Origin: Parapedobacter lycopersici
GTDB taxonomy: Bacteria > Bacteroidota > Bacteroidia > Sphingobacteriales > Sphingobacteriaceae
Reading direction: 5' to 3'
DNA length: 64,000 bases
Assembly (NCBI RefSeq): GCF_024643285.1
Contig: NZ_JAMSLW010000004.1
Span: 62,001-126,000 of the forward strand
The notes under the pieces are model-generated. The model saw only the letters and a program-made list of their open reading frames with translations, searched no databases and was not told where the DNA came from. Made by a program: the position numbers and the translations under genes. This document shows positions 17,165 to 26,338 of this stretch, piece by piece; positions within the stretch are counted from its first letter, which is position 1; every line of letters begins with the position of its first letter.

Positions 17165-19572
17165 ACGCTTTTGCCTCCGCATATTTTTTCAATAAACAGT
17201 GGACACCGCACCCTTTTCAGGAAGCCTGCTGGGCCGCCATGGCCCAGGGAAAATCCGGACTGTTGAATGCGCCCACCGGTTACGGTAAAACCTTTGCCAT
17301 GTGGTTCGGCATCCTGGATCATTATTACCGCCAGGACACGGGGGTTGGCCGCCGGGGATTGCATACACTCTGGATCACGCCGCTCCGTGCGTTGTCAAAG
17401 GAGATATTACTGGCTACGCAAGACGTAAGCCGGGAACTGGAACTGGATTACCGCATTGAGCTGCGTACGGGGGATACACCGACCCACGATCGGCAGCGGC
17501 AGCGGCGACATCCGCCCCAGGCGCTGATTACCACGCCGGAAAGCGTACATCTCCTTCTGGCGAGCAAAGGATACCGATCTTTCTTTGAAAACCTGGCTTT
17601 TATTATTGTGGACGAATGGCATGAGTTGCTGGGCAATAAAAGGGGGGTATTGGCCGAGCTGGCTATCCAGCATCTGCGGACCATCCAGCCCGCGCTTATG
17701 ACCTGGGGTATTTCCGCCACCATCGGCAACCTGGCGGAAGCAAAATCCATACTTACGCGTGACGATGGGAGCGCTTTGATACGGGCGGATATCGAAAAAG
17801 CGATCCGCCTGGAGACCCTGTTTCCGGACGAGCTGGATAAATACCCGTGGAGCGGCCACTTAGGCACCAGATTGGCAGCTAAAGCGCTGGACGTCATCCA
17901 CGCAAATCACACCACGCTGCTTTTCACCAATACGCGGTCACAGGCAGAAATCTGGTATCAGAAGTTACTGGAAGCTGATATCCGCCTAGCGGGTCAGCTC
18001 GCGCTGCACCACGGCTCGCTGAGCGAGGAACTCCGGCTGTGGGTGGAGGACATGCTGCGGCAGGGAGAATTGAAGGCGGTTGTATGCACCAGTAGCCTCG
18101 ATTTAGGGGTAGACTTTCCCGCGGTGGACTGCGTGATCCAGATTGGGTCGCCGAAAGGGATCGCCCGGTTTTTACAACGGGCTGGCCGAAGCGGGCATCG
18201 ACCCGGCGCCGTCAGCCAGATTTATTTCCTGCCCACACACTCGCTGGAAATCATGGAGGGGGCCTCGCTCACTTATGCCATCGGGCAGCACATGATTGAG
18301 GAACGGATTCCTTTTATCCGCAGTTTCGACCTGCTCATCCAGTTCATGATGACACTGGCGGTAAGCGACGGCTTCCGGGCCGACGCACTTTTTGACGAAG
18401 TGACCCGGACACATTGTTTCGAAAAGATCACCCGCGACGAGTTTGATCAATGTTTACTGCTGATTACACAGGGGGGCAACACGCTGCACGGCTATGATGA
18501 ATTCCATAAGGTGGTGGTGGAAGAAGGCCTTTATAAAGTGGTATCCCGGAAGGTTGCCATGCAGCACCGCCTAAGCATCGGTGCTATTGTGTCCGATATG
18601 ATGATGCGGGTGGTGTTCAAATCCGGCAAGTACCTGGGCGTGGTGGAAGAATGGTTTATCAGCCGCCTGTCGGTGGGCGATGTATTCTGGTTCGGCGGCC
18701 GATCCCTGGAATTGCTATATATCCGCGAGAATGCCGCTGTGGTAAAGCCATCCCGCGCTACCCGGGCGGCTGTCCCTTCCTGGCTCGGGGGAAGATTTCC
18801 CATATCCGTGGATTATGGAAAATCGCTCCGCCATGTGCTGGACAATCCCCATAGTGCCTATCCCGAACTCGCTTTCCTGCGGCCGCTGTTTGATGAACAG
18901 CAGGCCCGCTCGCATTTGCCCCGGGAAAACGAACTACTGGTCGAATACAATCAATCCAAATACGGGTACCACCTTTTTGTATACCCATTTGAGGGAAAAC
19001 TCGTACATGAGGGAATGGCCGCTATCCTGGCATACCGGATTGGGCAGGCCCACCCCCACAGTTTCAGTATCAGCAGCAACGACTACGGGTTTGAACTCCT
19101 GTCGGCCGAGCCTTTTGAACTGGACCGGCAACAGGTGGTCCAGTTGTTTGATCCGGCGGCCCTGATGCACGACATCAACCACGGCGTCAATGTGGAAGAA
19201 ATGGCAAAGCGGACTTTCCGCGATATTGCATCCATTTCCGGACTGATGTTCAACGGATATCCGGGAAAACGGCAGAAAACGAAACACCTGCAGGCACACG
19301 CTTCGCTTTTTTTTAAGGTTTTTGCCGAATATGAACCGGAAAATCTGCTGTACCAACAGGCATTCGATGAGGTGTACGACCTGCAGTTGCAAATGGCCCG
19401 GATGCACCGGGCTTTCCTTCGGATGCAACAGCAGCAGCTGATTTATATGAAAAATGACCGGTTTTCACCTTTTGCATTCCCTATCTTTACCGAGTCTTTC
19501 CGGACAAGATACAGTAATGAAGACTGGGCAAAACAATTGGAAAAACTGAAAAAGGAATTGCATGTTGGGTAA
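17161..19572 (+). CDS. Ligase-associated DEXH-box helicase (Lhr type)
   Basis: An 803-residue SF2 helicase related to Lhr (TIGR04121). Walker A is APTGYGKT (37-44), motif II is DEWH (151-154), and motif VI is QRAGRSGHR near residue 340. The C-terminal half carries the Lhr-type winged-helix and associated domains. It would unwind or remodel damaged DNA for the exonuclease and ligase. Start ATG overlaps the ligase stop by 4 bp; its end overlaps pdeM by 11 bp. Confidence 0.95.
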   Translation: MNAFASAYFFNKQWTPHPFQEACWAAMAQGKSGLLNAPTGYGKTFAMWFGILDHYYRQDTGVGRRGLHTLWITPLRALSKEILLATQDVSRELELDYRIELRTGDTPTHDRQRQRRHPPQALITTPESVHLLLASKGYRSFFENLAFIIVDEWHELLGNKRGVLAELAIQHLRTIQPALMTWGISATIGNLAEAKSILTRDDGSALIRADIEKAIRLETLFPDELDKYPWSGHLGTRLAAKALDVIHANHTTLLFTNTRSQAEIWYQKLLEADIRLAGQLALHHGSLSEELRLWVEDMLRQGELKAVVCTSSLDLGVDFPAVDCVIQIGSPKGIARFLQRAGRSGHRPGAVSQIYFLPTHSLEIMEGASLTYAIGQHMIEERIPFIRSFDLLIQFMMTLAVSDGFRADALFDEVTRTHCFEKITRDEFDQCLLLITQGGNTLHGYDEFHKVVVEEGLYKVVSRKVAMQHRLSIGAIVSDMMMRVVFKSGKYLGVVEEWFISRLSVGDVFWFGGRSLELLYIRENAAVVKPSRATRAAVPSWLGGRFPISVDYGKSLRHVLDNPHSAYPELAFLRPLFDEQQARSHLPRENELLVEYNQSKYGYHLFVYPFEGKLVHEGMAAILAYRIGQAHPHSFSISSNDYGFELLSAEPFELDRQQVVQLFDPAALMHDINHGVNVEEMAKRTFRDIASISGLMFNGYPGKRQKTKHLQAHASLFFKVFAEYEPENLLYQQAFDEVYDLQLQMARMHRAFLRMQQQQLIYMKNDRFSPFAFPIFTESFRTRYSNEDWAKQLEKLKKELHVG

Positions 19573-20230
19573 CGCACTCCCGATTACCCTGGGCGGGATA
19601 GCGGTATACCTCCTCCCCCAACGGGCCCTGTATATCCCCGCGCACCAGTTACTGGTTATCGCCGATTGGCATCTGGGCAAAATACAGCATTTTCGGAAAA
19701 ACGGGATATTTATCCCTCAGAACACCCTGGCGAATGAGCTTCAGCAGCTTACTGCGTTAACGGCAGTATATCCGACACGGCATGTATTATTTCTGGGCGA
19801 CCTGTTCCATAGCAGCTGGAACCCGGAATGGGATATGCTGCTCACTTACTTAGCGGAGCGTACGTCATTAACGTTCAGCTTGATCATCGGCAATCATGAT
19901 ATCATCGATTTTGAACGCAACGGTTCCGGTCATTTAGCGCTATATGATCAGTGGGAATTGGATAATCAGCTGATCTTTACCCATCAGCCAATGGCGAGTG
20001 TCCCCGAAGGTTTTATCAATGTGACGGGTCATGTACACCCCGGTTATACGATCCGTGCAAAGGGAAAGCAGCGGTACCGGCTGCCGTGTTTTTACCGGGA
20101 ACGGCAGACCTTTATCCTGCCGGCATTTGGCAAATATACGGGATTGCATACAGTATCGCCGTCTGAAGACGCAGCCATTTACCTAATCTTGGGCGATGAG
20201 GTGGTGCATCACCGGCCCCGGTTTAGATAG
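19562..20230 (+). CDS. pdeM: Ligase-associated endonuclease PdeM
   Basis: A 222-residue calcineurin-like phosphoesterase, last gene of the ligase-associated cluster (TIGR04123). Metal-binding motifs are present in order: ADWHLGK (about 36-42), LGDLFHS, GNHD, and a C-terminal GHVHPGY. The family name reflects a predicted DNA endonuclease or phosphodiesterase role in damage response. It overlaps the helicase gene by 11 bp and its last 8 bp overlap the end of the convergent gene at 20223. Confidence 0.92.
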   Translation: MLGNALPITLGGIAVYLLPQRALYIPAHQLLVIADWHLGKIQHFRKNGIFIPQNTLANELQQLTALTAVYPTRHVLFLGDLFHSSWNPEWDMLLTYLAERTSLTFSLIIGNHDIIDFERNGSGHLALYDQWELDNQLIFTHQPMASVPEGFINVTGHVHPGYTIRAKGKQRYRLPCFYRERQTFILPAFGKYTGLHTVSPSEDAAIYLILGDEVVHHRPRFR

Positions 20231-20558
20231 CGTCTACCTCATCGACGGCGACGTCCTTTATAAATGTATCGTAGAAGGGGTTATCCTGATCGGAATAAGT
20301 GCCATAAGCATTGAGCAGGAATCCTTTTTCACCATCAGCCGCCTGTATGGCATAAACAATGGCCATGTCGGCCGGGTCGGACGCCCCCTCAAACCGGTAA
20401 ATTTTGACGATTGTCAGCTGGCTGGCTCCATAGGTCTTCTCCCCGCCTTCCAGCCGGGCACCCGTTTTGGTTATTGTTAATTCCCGTCCGTAGCCTTTTT
20501 CCTTAAGGCGCGTCAATACCACGGAAAGTGGTGTCATGGTTGCGTATGTACTCATCAT
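20223..20558 (-). CDS. Conserved small protein, sometimes misnamed phosphoribosylpyrophosphate synthetase
   Basis: A 111-residue soluble protein with the conserved segments YRFEGASDPADMAIVYAI and FLLNAYGTYSD. I recognise these from a Bacteroidota family often carried in databases as phosphoribosylpyrophosphate synthetase, but it is far too short for that enzyme and lacks its PRPP motif. Function unknown. Its final 8 bp overlap the end of pdeM (convergent). Two adjacent ATG codons (20558 and 20555) are possible starts. Confidence 0.75.
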   Translation of the reverse strand: MMSTYATMTPLSVVLTRLKEKGYGRELTITKTGARLEGGEKTYGASQLTIVKIYRFEGASDPADMAIVYAIQAADGEKGFLLNAYGTYSDQDNPFYDTFIKDVAVDEVDAI

Positions 20559-20623
20559 GTAGTTCTTTACTAAGAGAACAACGTGATGCAGTGAATGTTT
20601 TAGCAGGTCGCCATCAGGCGCCG

Positions 20624-21625
20624 TTAATCCTTCAGAAAACGGAGTAACGGTTCAATGAATCGGCCAAAAGCCTCGATATGGGGCATGTGGCCCACATTTT
20701 CAAGTTCCACTAAGCTGGATCCTGTTATACGTTGCTGCGCGGCCTTACCCAGGTGCTGGTAAAGGCCCATGGTTGCGCGGACAGTTTCGGACACCTGCTG
20801 TTTGCCAATAGCGGTGCGGTCGCGCGTACCGATAATCAGTAAGGTAGGCGCCTTAAGCTGTTCCATTTCATAGTAAACCGGCTGGGTGAAAATCATGTCT
20901 GAGGTAAGCGCATTGTTCCAGGCAACCAGTGGATAGTCCGGGTGATCTACCCACCCGGTCAACAAGTATACCCATTCATCGTATTCCGGGCGCCACTTGC
21001 CGTCGTAATAATTGTCCAGCTGGTATTTCTTGACCGAATTGAAATCGGCATTCAGCTCTTTTTGGTATAACTGATCAATGGCCGTGTATGGCGCTACCAA
21101 TTTCCAGTCTTCTAACCCGATGGGGTTTTCGAGCACCAGTTTTTTAACCACTTCAGGGTACATCAGGGTAAACCGCATGGCCAGCATGCCGCCCATGGAA
21201 TGGCCCAGTAAATAAACCTGGCTGATGTTCAGCGTTTCCAGCAATTTCATTGTATTTTGCGCCAACTGCTGGAAGCTATACTGGTAATGTGCGGGTTTGG
21301 TGGACTTTCCAAATCCGATCTGGTCGGGCACCACCACCCGGTAGCCGGCACGGGTGAGTGCATCGATGGTGGTTCCCCAGTAAGCACCGTTGAAATTCTT
21401 GCCGTGAAACAGCATCACCGTTTCACCGTTGGGCTGTTCGGGGTGTACGTCCATGTAAGCCATCTGCAGCGATTGTTGCTGGTTTTCCAGCGCCAGCAAA
21501 TGCACCTCGTAGGGATAGTTATAATTGGAAAGATCAATATCCAGCACTTCCCGCTGCTGGCCATGGGCCGATATCGATAGGATGACCAGGCCCAGGATGC
21601 AAAAAAAGAATCGCTTCATCGCCAT
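20624..21625 (-). CDS. Exported alpha/beta hydrolase
   Basis: A 333-residue alpha/beta-fold hydrolase with a signal peptide cleaved near SAHGQ. It has the oxyanion HG at 74-75 (FHGKNFNG), the nucleophile Ser143 in GHSMGG, an acidic residue in IIGTRDRTA and a late His (GHMPHIEAF). The type is close to epoxide-hydrolase/haloperoxidase-like esterases; substrate unknown. It lies 14 bp downstream of the SRPBCC gene on the same strand, so the two are probably co-transcribed. Confidence 0.88.
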   Translation of the reverse strand: MAMKRFFFCILGLVILSISAHGQQREVLDIDLSNYNYPYEVHLLALENQQQSLQMAYMDVHPEQPNGETVMLFHGKNFNGAYWGTTIDALTRAGYRVVVPDQIGFGKSTKPAHYQYSFQQLAQNTMKLLETLNISQVYLLGHSMGGMLAMRFTLMYPEVVKKLVLENPIGLEDWKLVAPYTAIDQLYQKELNADFNSVKKYQLDNYYDGKWRPEYDEWVYLLTGWVDHPDYPLVAWNNALTSDMIFTQPVYYEMEQLKAPTLLIIGTRDRTAIGKQQVSETVRATMGLYQHLGKAAQQRITGSSLVELENVGHMPHIEAFGRFIEPLLRFLKD

Positions 21626-21639
21626 TGGATTAAAAGCCG

Positions 21640-22020
21640 TTATTCCAGGTAAAAATCAATCAGCGCGGCGGCATAGGTGTCTTGCCAGCCATCCACAATG
21701 TCATCATAAGCCTCATCGGGTATGTTGGACTGCCGGACTTCCATGGACGTACCCTGCTTGTGTTCATGGAGCTTAATGGTAACGATCGATTGCTCCGTTT
21801 CATTGCCGAAATACCATTCCTGCACTATTTTTTTGTCCGGCTCAAATGCCAGGTTCTTTCCGACAATAGACCCGCCCCACATGGAGAATTCGGTATCGGG
21901 AACCGCCTCCATCTGCGCCTCCTCACCGGTCCACAAATGAATCGTGGTTTCCACCGTTAATGCCAGGTAAACCTGTGACGGGGACGCAGGTATGATAAAG
22001 TATGCTTTATAATCTTTCAT
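21640..22020 (-). CDS. SRPBCC (AHSA1-like) domain protein
   Basis: A 126-residue START/Bet-v1-fold protein of the AHSA1 group: an initial strand (KAYFIIPASPSQVYLALT), a WTGEEA segment, FSMWGGSIVGKNL, IVQEWYFG, and a C-terminal helix DIVDGWQDTYAAALIDFY. Such domains bind small hydrophobic ligands or partner proteins. Full length for the group. It is the first gene before the exported hydrolase. A TAAATTTG promoter lies only 12 bp before its ATG. Confidence 0.85.
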   Translation of the reverse strand: MKDYKAYFIIPASPSQVYLALTVETTIHLWTGEEAQMEAVPDTEFSMWGGSIVGKNLAFEPDKKIVQEWYFGNETEQSIVTIKLHEHKQGTSMEVRQSNIPDEAYDDIVDGWQDTYAAALIDFYLE

Positions 22021-22031
22021 CTGTTTTTAAG

Positions 22032-22039
22032 CAAATTTA
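22032..22039 (-). promoter_or_regulatory. TAnnTTTG promoter element before the SRPBCC gene
   Basis: TAAATTTG on the minus strand, 12 bp upstream of the ATG at 22020. If transcription begins about 7 nt past the element, the leader is only about 5 nt, so the message would be nearly leaderless. Confidence 0.5.
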
Positions 22040-22070
22040 CATTTTTTATCCTACACCGCTGCCTTTGAAG

Positions 22071-23282
22071 TTAGTGACTTCGGTCAAAACCGAAGATCTT
22101 AATTCGTTCATCGTCGTTACCAAGCAAAATGTGTTTTATCACCTGCGCGGCTATCATGCTGAATGTAATGCCATTGCCCCCATAACCCAACGCAAAAAAC
22201 ATACGGTTCTTACCGGACCATGAACCAATATAGGGGAGTCCGTCTTTTGTGGTACTGAACGTACCGCACCATGCCATATCGACTTCAAACGGAATGTCTG
22301 GGTAGATTTTTCCAAATTGCTGTTTCAATTGTTCAACCTTAGCGCGAAGCTGCCTGTCCCTTCTGTCTGCGTCCTTATAGGAAATGTCCGCACCGCCGAT
22401 CATCATACGATTATCGGATGTGGTACGCATATAAAAATATGGTTTCCGGGTTTCCCAGATGAGGCTTCGCTCCGGCCAAAGCTGGTCTTCATCCACAGGC
22501 TGGGAAATCAGGGCGTATGTCGAATTCAGATCCATTACCTTTTTCGGCAAAAAGTACCCTGCTTCGAATCCGGCTGCAATCACGACATATCGGGATTGTA
22601 TCCGGAAACCATCTGCCGTTACCAGGTCGTAGCCTCGCTTCGTTTCCTGGTATCCCCTGATTTCCGTTGGTGAAAACACGCGGAGTCCATGCTGCTGTTC
22701 ATGATAGTGCAATAGATAAGTAGCTGCCCGATAACAATCCATTTGGGCGGCCTCCGTATTTTTCAGGGCAGCGGGTGCTTTAAGCCGGTGTTTCTCCCAA
22801 AGCGCCTCTGCATCAAGCCAGGTAACCGGAAGTCCATATTGCTGCCTTGCGACCAACTCGCTTTCGAGTAACCGCCTTCCTTTTTTATTACTTGCCAGGT
22901 AAATACTCGACACACGACTGAAATCGGGGTTATAGCTCACTTCGTTAAATACGTCTTCGATGTCGGTAATCGCCTGCAAACTTGCCTGATAAGCTTTCAC
23001 CGCCACATCAGTTCCTAATAAACGCTCCATATCCACCAACGGAACATCGATTTCGTATTGCAGTAGGGAAGTACTTGCGGCGGTGCTGCCTGTTGCGACC
23101 ATACGTTTATCAAAGACGGCGCAGTCAATTCCGGCACGACAGAGTTCGTGAGCGGTTAATGCGCCTGTTATGCCGGAGCCGATAATGGCTACATCAACCT
23201 GCATATCGGCCTTTAATGGATTGTAATGATTGACTAATTGGTTTTTTATCAGCCAATAGGGTAACCCGGAATACAGATCCAT
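22071..23282 (-). CDS. FAD-dependent oxidoreductase (DAO type)
   Basis: A 403-residue flavoenzyme of the D-amino-acid oxidase/glycine oxidase group. The dinucleotide site is VAIIGSGITGALTA (31-44), followed by an acidic/ribose-binding VFDKR and GSTAAST. The C-terminal FAD motif is GYGGNGITFSM (about 372-382). It would oxidise the C-N bond of an amine or amino acid; the substrate is not evident. Monocistronic, with 42 bp to the next gene upstream. Confidence 0.9.
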   Translation of the reverse strand: MDLYSGLPYWLIKNQLVNHYNPLKADMQVDVAIIGSGITGALTAHELCRAGIDCAVFDKRMVATGSTAASTSLLQYEIDVPLVDMERLLGTDVAVKAYQASLQAITDIEDVFNEVSYNPDFSRVSSIYLASNKKGRRLLESELVARQQYGLPVTWLDAEALWEKHRLKAPAALKNTEAAQMDCYRAATYLLHYHEQQHGLRVFSPTEIRGYQETKRGYDLVTADGFRIQSRYVVIAAGFEAGYFLPKKVMDLNSTYALISQPVDEDQLWPERSLIWETRKPYFYMRTTSDNRMMIGGADISYKDADRRDRQLRAKVEQLKQQFGKIYPDIPFEVDMAWCGTFSTTKDGLPYIGSWSGKNRMFFALGYGGNGITFSMIAAQVIKHILLGNDDERIKIFGFDRSH

Positions 23283-23324
23283 ATGCTTAAGTAAAAATTA
23301 CGAATGGTTATCAATTGCCTGCCA

Positions 23325-23528
23325 TTATCCCTCCATATCCAAAAACCATTTCTTGGCTCTGCGGATAGCCTCGCGATACAGCAACGGCCCCTCGACACGT
23401 CCGGACGCATACAGCTGGTTCGCGATTTCCACCGCCTTTTCCTGCACATTGGGATTTAGGTTGTCCTCGTCGAATGGAAAGTTATTTACAGTCCACTTTA
23501 CGTTTTCATTCTGCCGGTAAATTTTCAT
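23325..23528 (-). CDS. Small conserved hypothetical protein
   Basis: A 67-residue protein with a helical core LNPNVQEKAVEIANQLYASGRVEGPLLYREAIRRAKKWF in pieces. The pattern (a proline-led helix NPxVxEKAxEIAN and a second helix ending KWF) recurs in short Bacteroidota and proteobacterial proteins of unknown function. I start at ATG 23528 because the residues before it in the longer open frame do not look coding. No neighbour suggests a role. Confidence 0.6.
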   Translation of the reverse strand: MKIYRQNENVKWTVNNFPFDEDNLNPNVQEKAVEIANQLYASGRVEGPLLYREAIRRAKKWFLDMEG

Positions 23529-23754
23529 GCCTGACGTTTTTAAAAGACCATGAAACGCACCGCGGACAATTTCCATTTTTCCCTTCGTTCATGCGTATCA
23601 CGCCCTTTTTCTTACAACCCCTGACCGGGTTAATTGTTTCGGCGATCGTCGTATCCGCCGGATGGCAACTGTGCCAGCGTTATTGCATATTCCTGCCGCT
23701 GCATCATGTGTACCGGAATCCGGCACCCTCAGAATTTTCATGAAAAATACTGTA

Positions 23755-24453
23755 TCAGGTGTTTTCCGCGTCTATTTCCCTCGCCAACCCTGCTTCCTCT
23801 TCCAGTGTTTCAGCGGCCTGATTCCCGTCTTCTTCCTCCAATTCCGTTACCAGCTCCATGATGTCATCGGGCGACAGGTAAAGCTCGGCGATTTTATCCC
23901 GATAGCGGGCCGGCAGTTCCGTATGATCCAGAATGAAATTTTTTGTTGCCACCAGGTGTGGCCCCATGCCGTGATTGGTGGCAAAGGTATCGGCTGTGCG
24001 TTCCGCTTTGCGGATGTATTTCTTCGAGAGCCCGTACGAAATGCCGAACACAGCCATGTCCAACGCGCTCCGGCGTTCGTAATCCATAATGTGACCCAGT
24101 TCGTGCCCGATCCAGCCAATAAGCACGCTGTCCGGTATCTGACGCAGGGGATCCACATGATGCTTCAATTTAAACACAGGGTTAATGAGTACGGAGTAAG
24201 CGCGTTTGCGTTTACGCTTCAGCAGCGATCCCACGACCGGTCGCGCAGCCATGACCGAGCGTTTTAAGCGGCGTGTGAATACAAAACGGATGGTTGTTTC
24301 CTCCAACTCCGGATAATGGGAAAGTGCAGTAAGCACCTGCCGTTCGATTGCATGCGGAATCTGCTTGTTCTTTTTATAAATGGAAAGTTCACGGGTAGTA
24401 TCCGGTTGGGCCGGCAGTTGCGATGTCAATAAAGCAAATAATAAAAACGTCAT
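23755..24453 (-). CDS. Exported M48-like zinc metalloprotease
   Basis: A 232-residue protein with a short signal peptide (to about 16, ending LPAQ). Zinc site HELGH (H117, E118, H121) is followed by ERRSALDMA and a downstream helix AERTADTFA whose Glu151 or Asp155 would be the third ligand, as in M48/gluzincin peptidases. The C-terminus is Glu-rich. A periplasmic protease is likely. It is divergent from the Ku gene across about 143 bp. Confidence 0.8.
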   Translation of the reverse strand: MTFLLFALLTSQLPAQPDTTRELSIYKKNKQIPHAIERQVLTALSHYPELEETTIRFVFTRRLKRSVMAARPVVGSLLKRKRKRAYSVLINPVFKLKHHVDPLRQIPDSVLIGWIGHELGHIMDYERRSALDMAVFGISYGLSKKYIRKAERTADTFATNHGMGPHLVATKNFILDHTELPARYRDKIAELYLSPDDIMELVTELEEEDGNQAAETLEEEAGLAREIDAENT

Positions 24454-24596
24454 ACTTATGTAACGGCGTTTTCCATAAAAGGTTTAATATGGCGCAATCC
24501 GCATCAGCCGGGTATCAGCTGCACATGAAAAGCGAATGCACAACGAAACAGTTTGGCAACCTGGCTGTTAATACCAGTAAATTAACCACAGAAACT

Positions 24597-25352
24597 ATGC
24601 GTGCAATATGGACCGGAGCCATCGGATTTGGTTTGGTAAATATCCCCGTTAAGCTGTTCAGCGCCACAACGGCCAGCCGGCCCGACCTGGACATGCTGGA
24701 CCGTAAGGACCATGCGCGTATCCGGTACAAAAGGGTAAATGAAAATACCGGCAAGGAAGTAGACTGGGATAATATCGTCCGTGGCTTTTACCTGGATGAT
24801 CGGTATATCATCCTGGAAGAGGCCGATTTTGAAGAGGCAAGTCCTGAAAAAAATAAGATTATCAACCTGCAATCCTTTGTCAGGGAAGAAGAGATCGATC
24901 CGATTTATTATGATACGCCGTATTACCTAGAGCCCCAGAAAGGCGGGGAAAAAGCCTATCGGCTATTGCTGAAAGCATTGGAAAAAACAAAAATGGCGGG
25001 CCTGGCTACTTTTGTCATGCGTACTACGGATAACCTGGCGGTTATCCGGCCGCACGACCAGTTACTTCTACTGAATACCTTACGTTTTGAAGAAGAAATC
25101 CGTGAACCGGAAGACCTGAAATTACCGGGTGCCATACGCCTCAACAAGGAAGAGATGAATATGGCCGTTGAATTGATCAAGCGGCATAACCGGACCTTTG
25201 ACATCAGTGGCTACCGGGATGAATACAGCAAGGATCTGATGAAAATCATCCAGGCGAAGGCGAAAGGCAAGCGTCCGGCTATCCGGAAAATACAGGTGAA
25301 AAACACCAAAGCAACCGATCTGCTGGAACAATTGAAAGCAAGCCTGGCTTAA
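24597..25352 (+). CDS. ku: Ku protein, non-homologous end joining
   Basis: A 251-residue bacterial Ku, which forms a homodimer ring around broken DNA ends and recruits LigD. It begins with the family's typical IWTGAIGFGLVNIPVKL and contains LDMLDRKDHARIRYKRVN and the bridge and pillar strands (YYDTPYYLEPQKGGEKAY). The end has the basic helix-rich tail (KAKGKRPAIRKIQVKN, then DLLEQLKASLA). The ATG at 24597 matches the family start; the open frame extends further upstream without coding character. It is separated from ligD by about 11 kb. Confidence 0.96.
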   Translation: MRAIWTGAIGFGLVNIPVKLFSATTASRPDLDMLDRKDHARIRYKRVNENTGKEVDWDNIVRGFYLDDRYIILEEADFEEASPEKNKIINLQSFVREEEIDPIYYDTPYYLEPQKGGEKAYRLLLKALEKTKMAGLATFVMRTTDNLAVIRPHDQLLLLNTLRFEEEIREPEDLKLPGAIRLNKEEMNMAVELIKRHNRTFDISGYRDEYSKDLMKIIQAKAKGKRPAIRKIQVKNTKATDLLEQLKASLA

Positions 25353-25388
25353 CACAGACATCTCGAATAAACGGCGATTATTAATCAT

Positions 25389-26084
25389 ATGGAACCTTTT
25401 GATTGGCAGCAAATTTTCATCAATGAACTAACTGGTCAGTTCGTTCTGGAAATCATCTTTCGAACGGCCTTTATGTTTGTCGTGGTGCTGGTCATTCTGC
25501 GGCTCTCGGGCAAGCGGGGCATCCGACAGCTTTCAATCTTTGAATTGGCTATTATCATCAGTCTGGGTTCGGCAGCCGGGGATCCAATGTTCAATGAAGA
25601 CATTGCCGTGCTGCCTGCCGTCATCGTGTGTATCACTACCATTGGCCTGTATCGCGTTATTACCTGGATCACGCCCAAATCTGAAAAGTTTGAGCGAATA
25701 CTGGAGGGTGAGCCGGTATATATTGTGGAGGAAGGAATTATGGTCTTTAAGGACGACGCCAAGGATACGCTATCAAAGGATGAGTTTTTTGCTGAACTGC
25801 GGGAAAAGGGGGTTGAGCACCTTGGCCAGGTAAAAACAGCCATCTTGGAAACCAATGGGAATATGAGTGTGTTCTACTACCCGAATGAAGAGGTGAAGCC
25901 CGGGCTTCCCATCCTGCCAAAAATATATAGCCAGCGCACGGCAAGGATAGACAAGACAGGGGTATACGCCTGTGCGTACTGCGGCCGGGTGGCCCGGCTG
26001 TCCAGTGGCCAGCACAACTGCGCGAGGTGCCGGCATAACGAATGGATAGAAGCCCAGAAATCAAAACGCACCGATTTACCGTAA
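25389..26084 (+). CDS. DUF421 (YetF-like) membrane protein with C-terminal Cys4 motif
   Basis: A 231-residue membrane protein of the DUF421 family. It has about three N-terminal helices (residues 18-38, 48-66, 72-94), including the RLSGKRGIRQLSIFEL motif, then a cytoplasmic beta domain. Beyond the usual end a tail carries CAYC (195-198) and CARC (211-214), likely a zinc-ribbon-like knuckle. The function of DUF421 is unproven; YetF is spore-associated in Bacillus. It follows Ku by 36 bp on the same strand and may be co-transcribed. Confidence 0.88.
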   Translation: MEPFDWQQIFINELTGQFVLEIIFRTAFMFVVVLVILRLSGKRGIRQLSIFELAIIISLGSAAGDPMFNEDIAVLPAVIVCITTIGLYRVITWITPKSEKFERILEGEPVYIVEEGIMVFKDDAKDTLSKDEFFAELREKGVEHLGQVKTAILETNGNMSVFYYPNEEVKPGLPILPKIYSQRTARIDKTGVYACAYCGRVARLSSGQHNCARCRHNEWIEAQKSKRTDLP

Positions 26085-26338
26085 CCCCTGGATTATTTTA
26101 CTTTTTTTCAAACAAAATAAAGGCAGTTCTGTTTCTTCAATTACAACTAACACTACTAAAATGAAAATATAACGCCATCATCAGTTAAAAATCTTGTTCG
26201 TATGAAAAGAAATTTACCGGGATCATAAAAATCAGTGTGTCAAACAGGTCATGCTACTGGTTAACGTGAATTGCGCAAGGTGATACTGTCGGTTGAACCC
26301 TGCGATTAACGGAATAATGAATAAATAAATTATCGATT

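Noticed and set aside
23591-23743. A possible 50-residue hydrophobic membrane protein on the plus strand between two minus-strand genes
   Set aside because: One hydrophobic stretch is the only support; no ribosome site, promoter or family pattern is seen.
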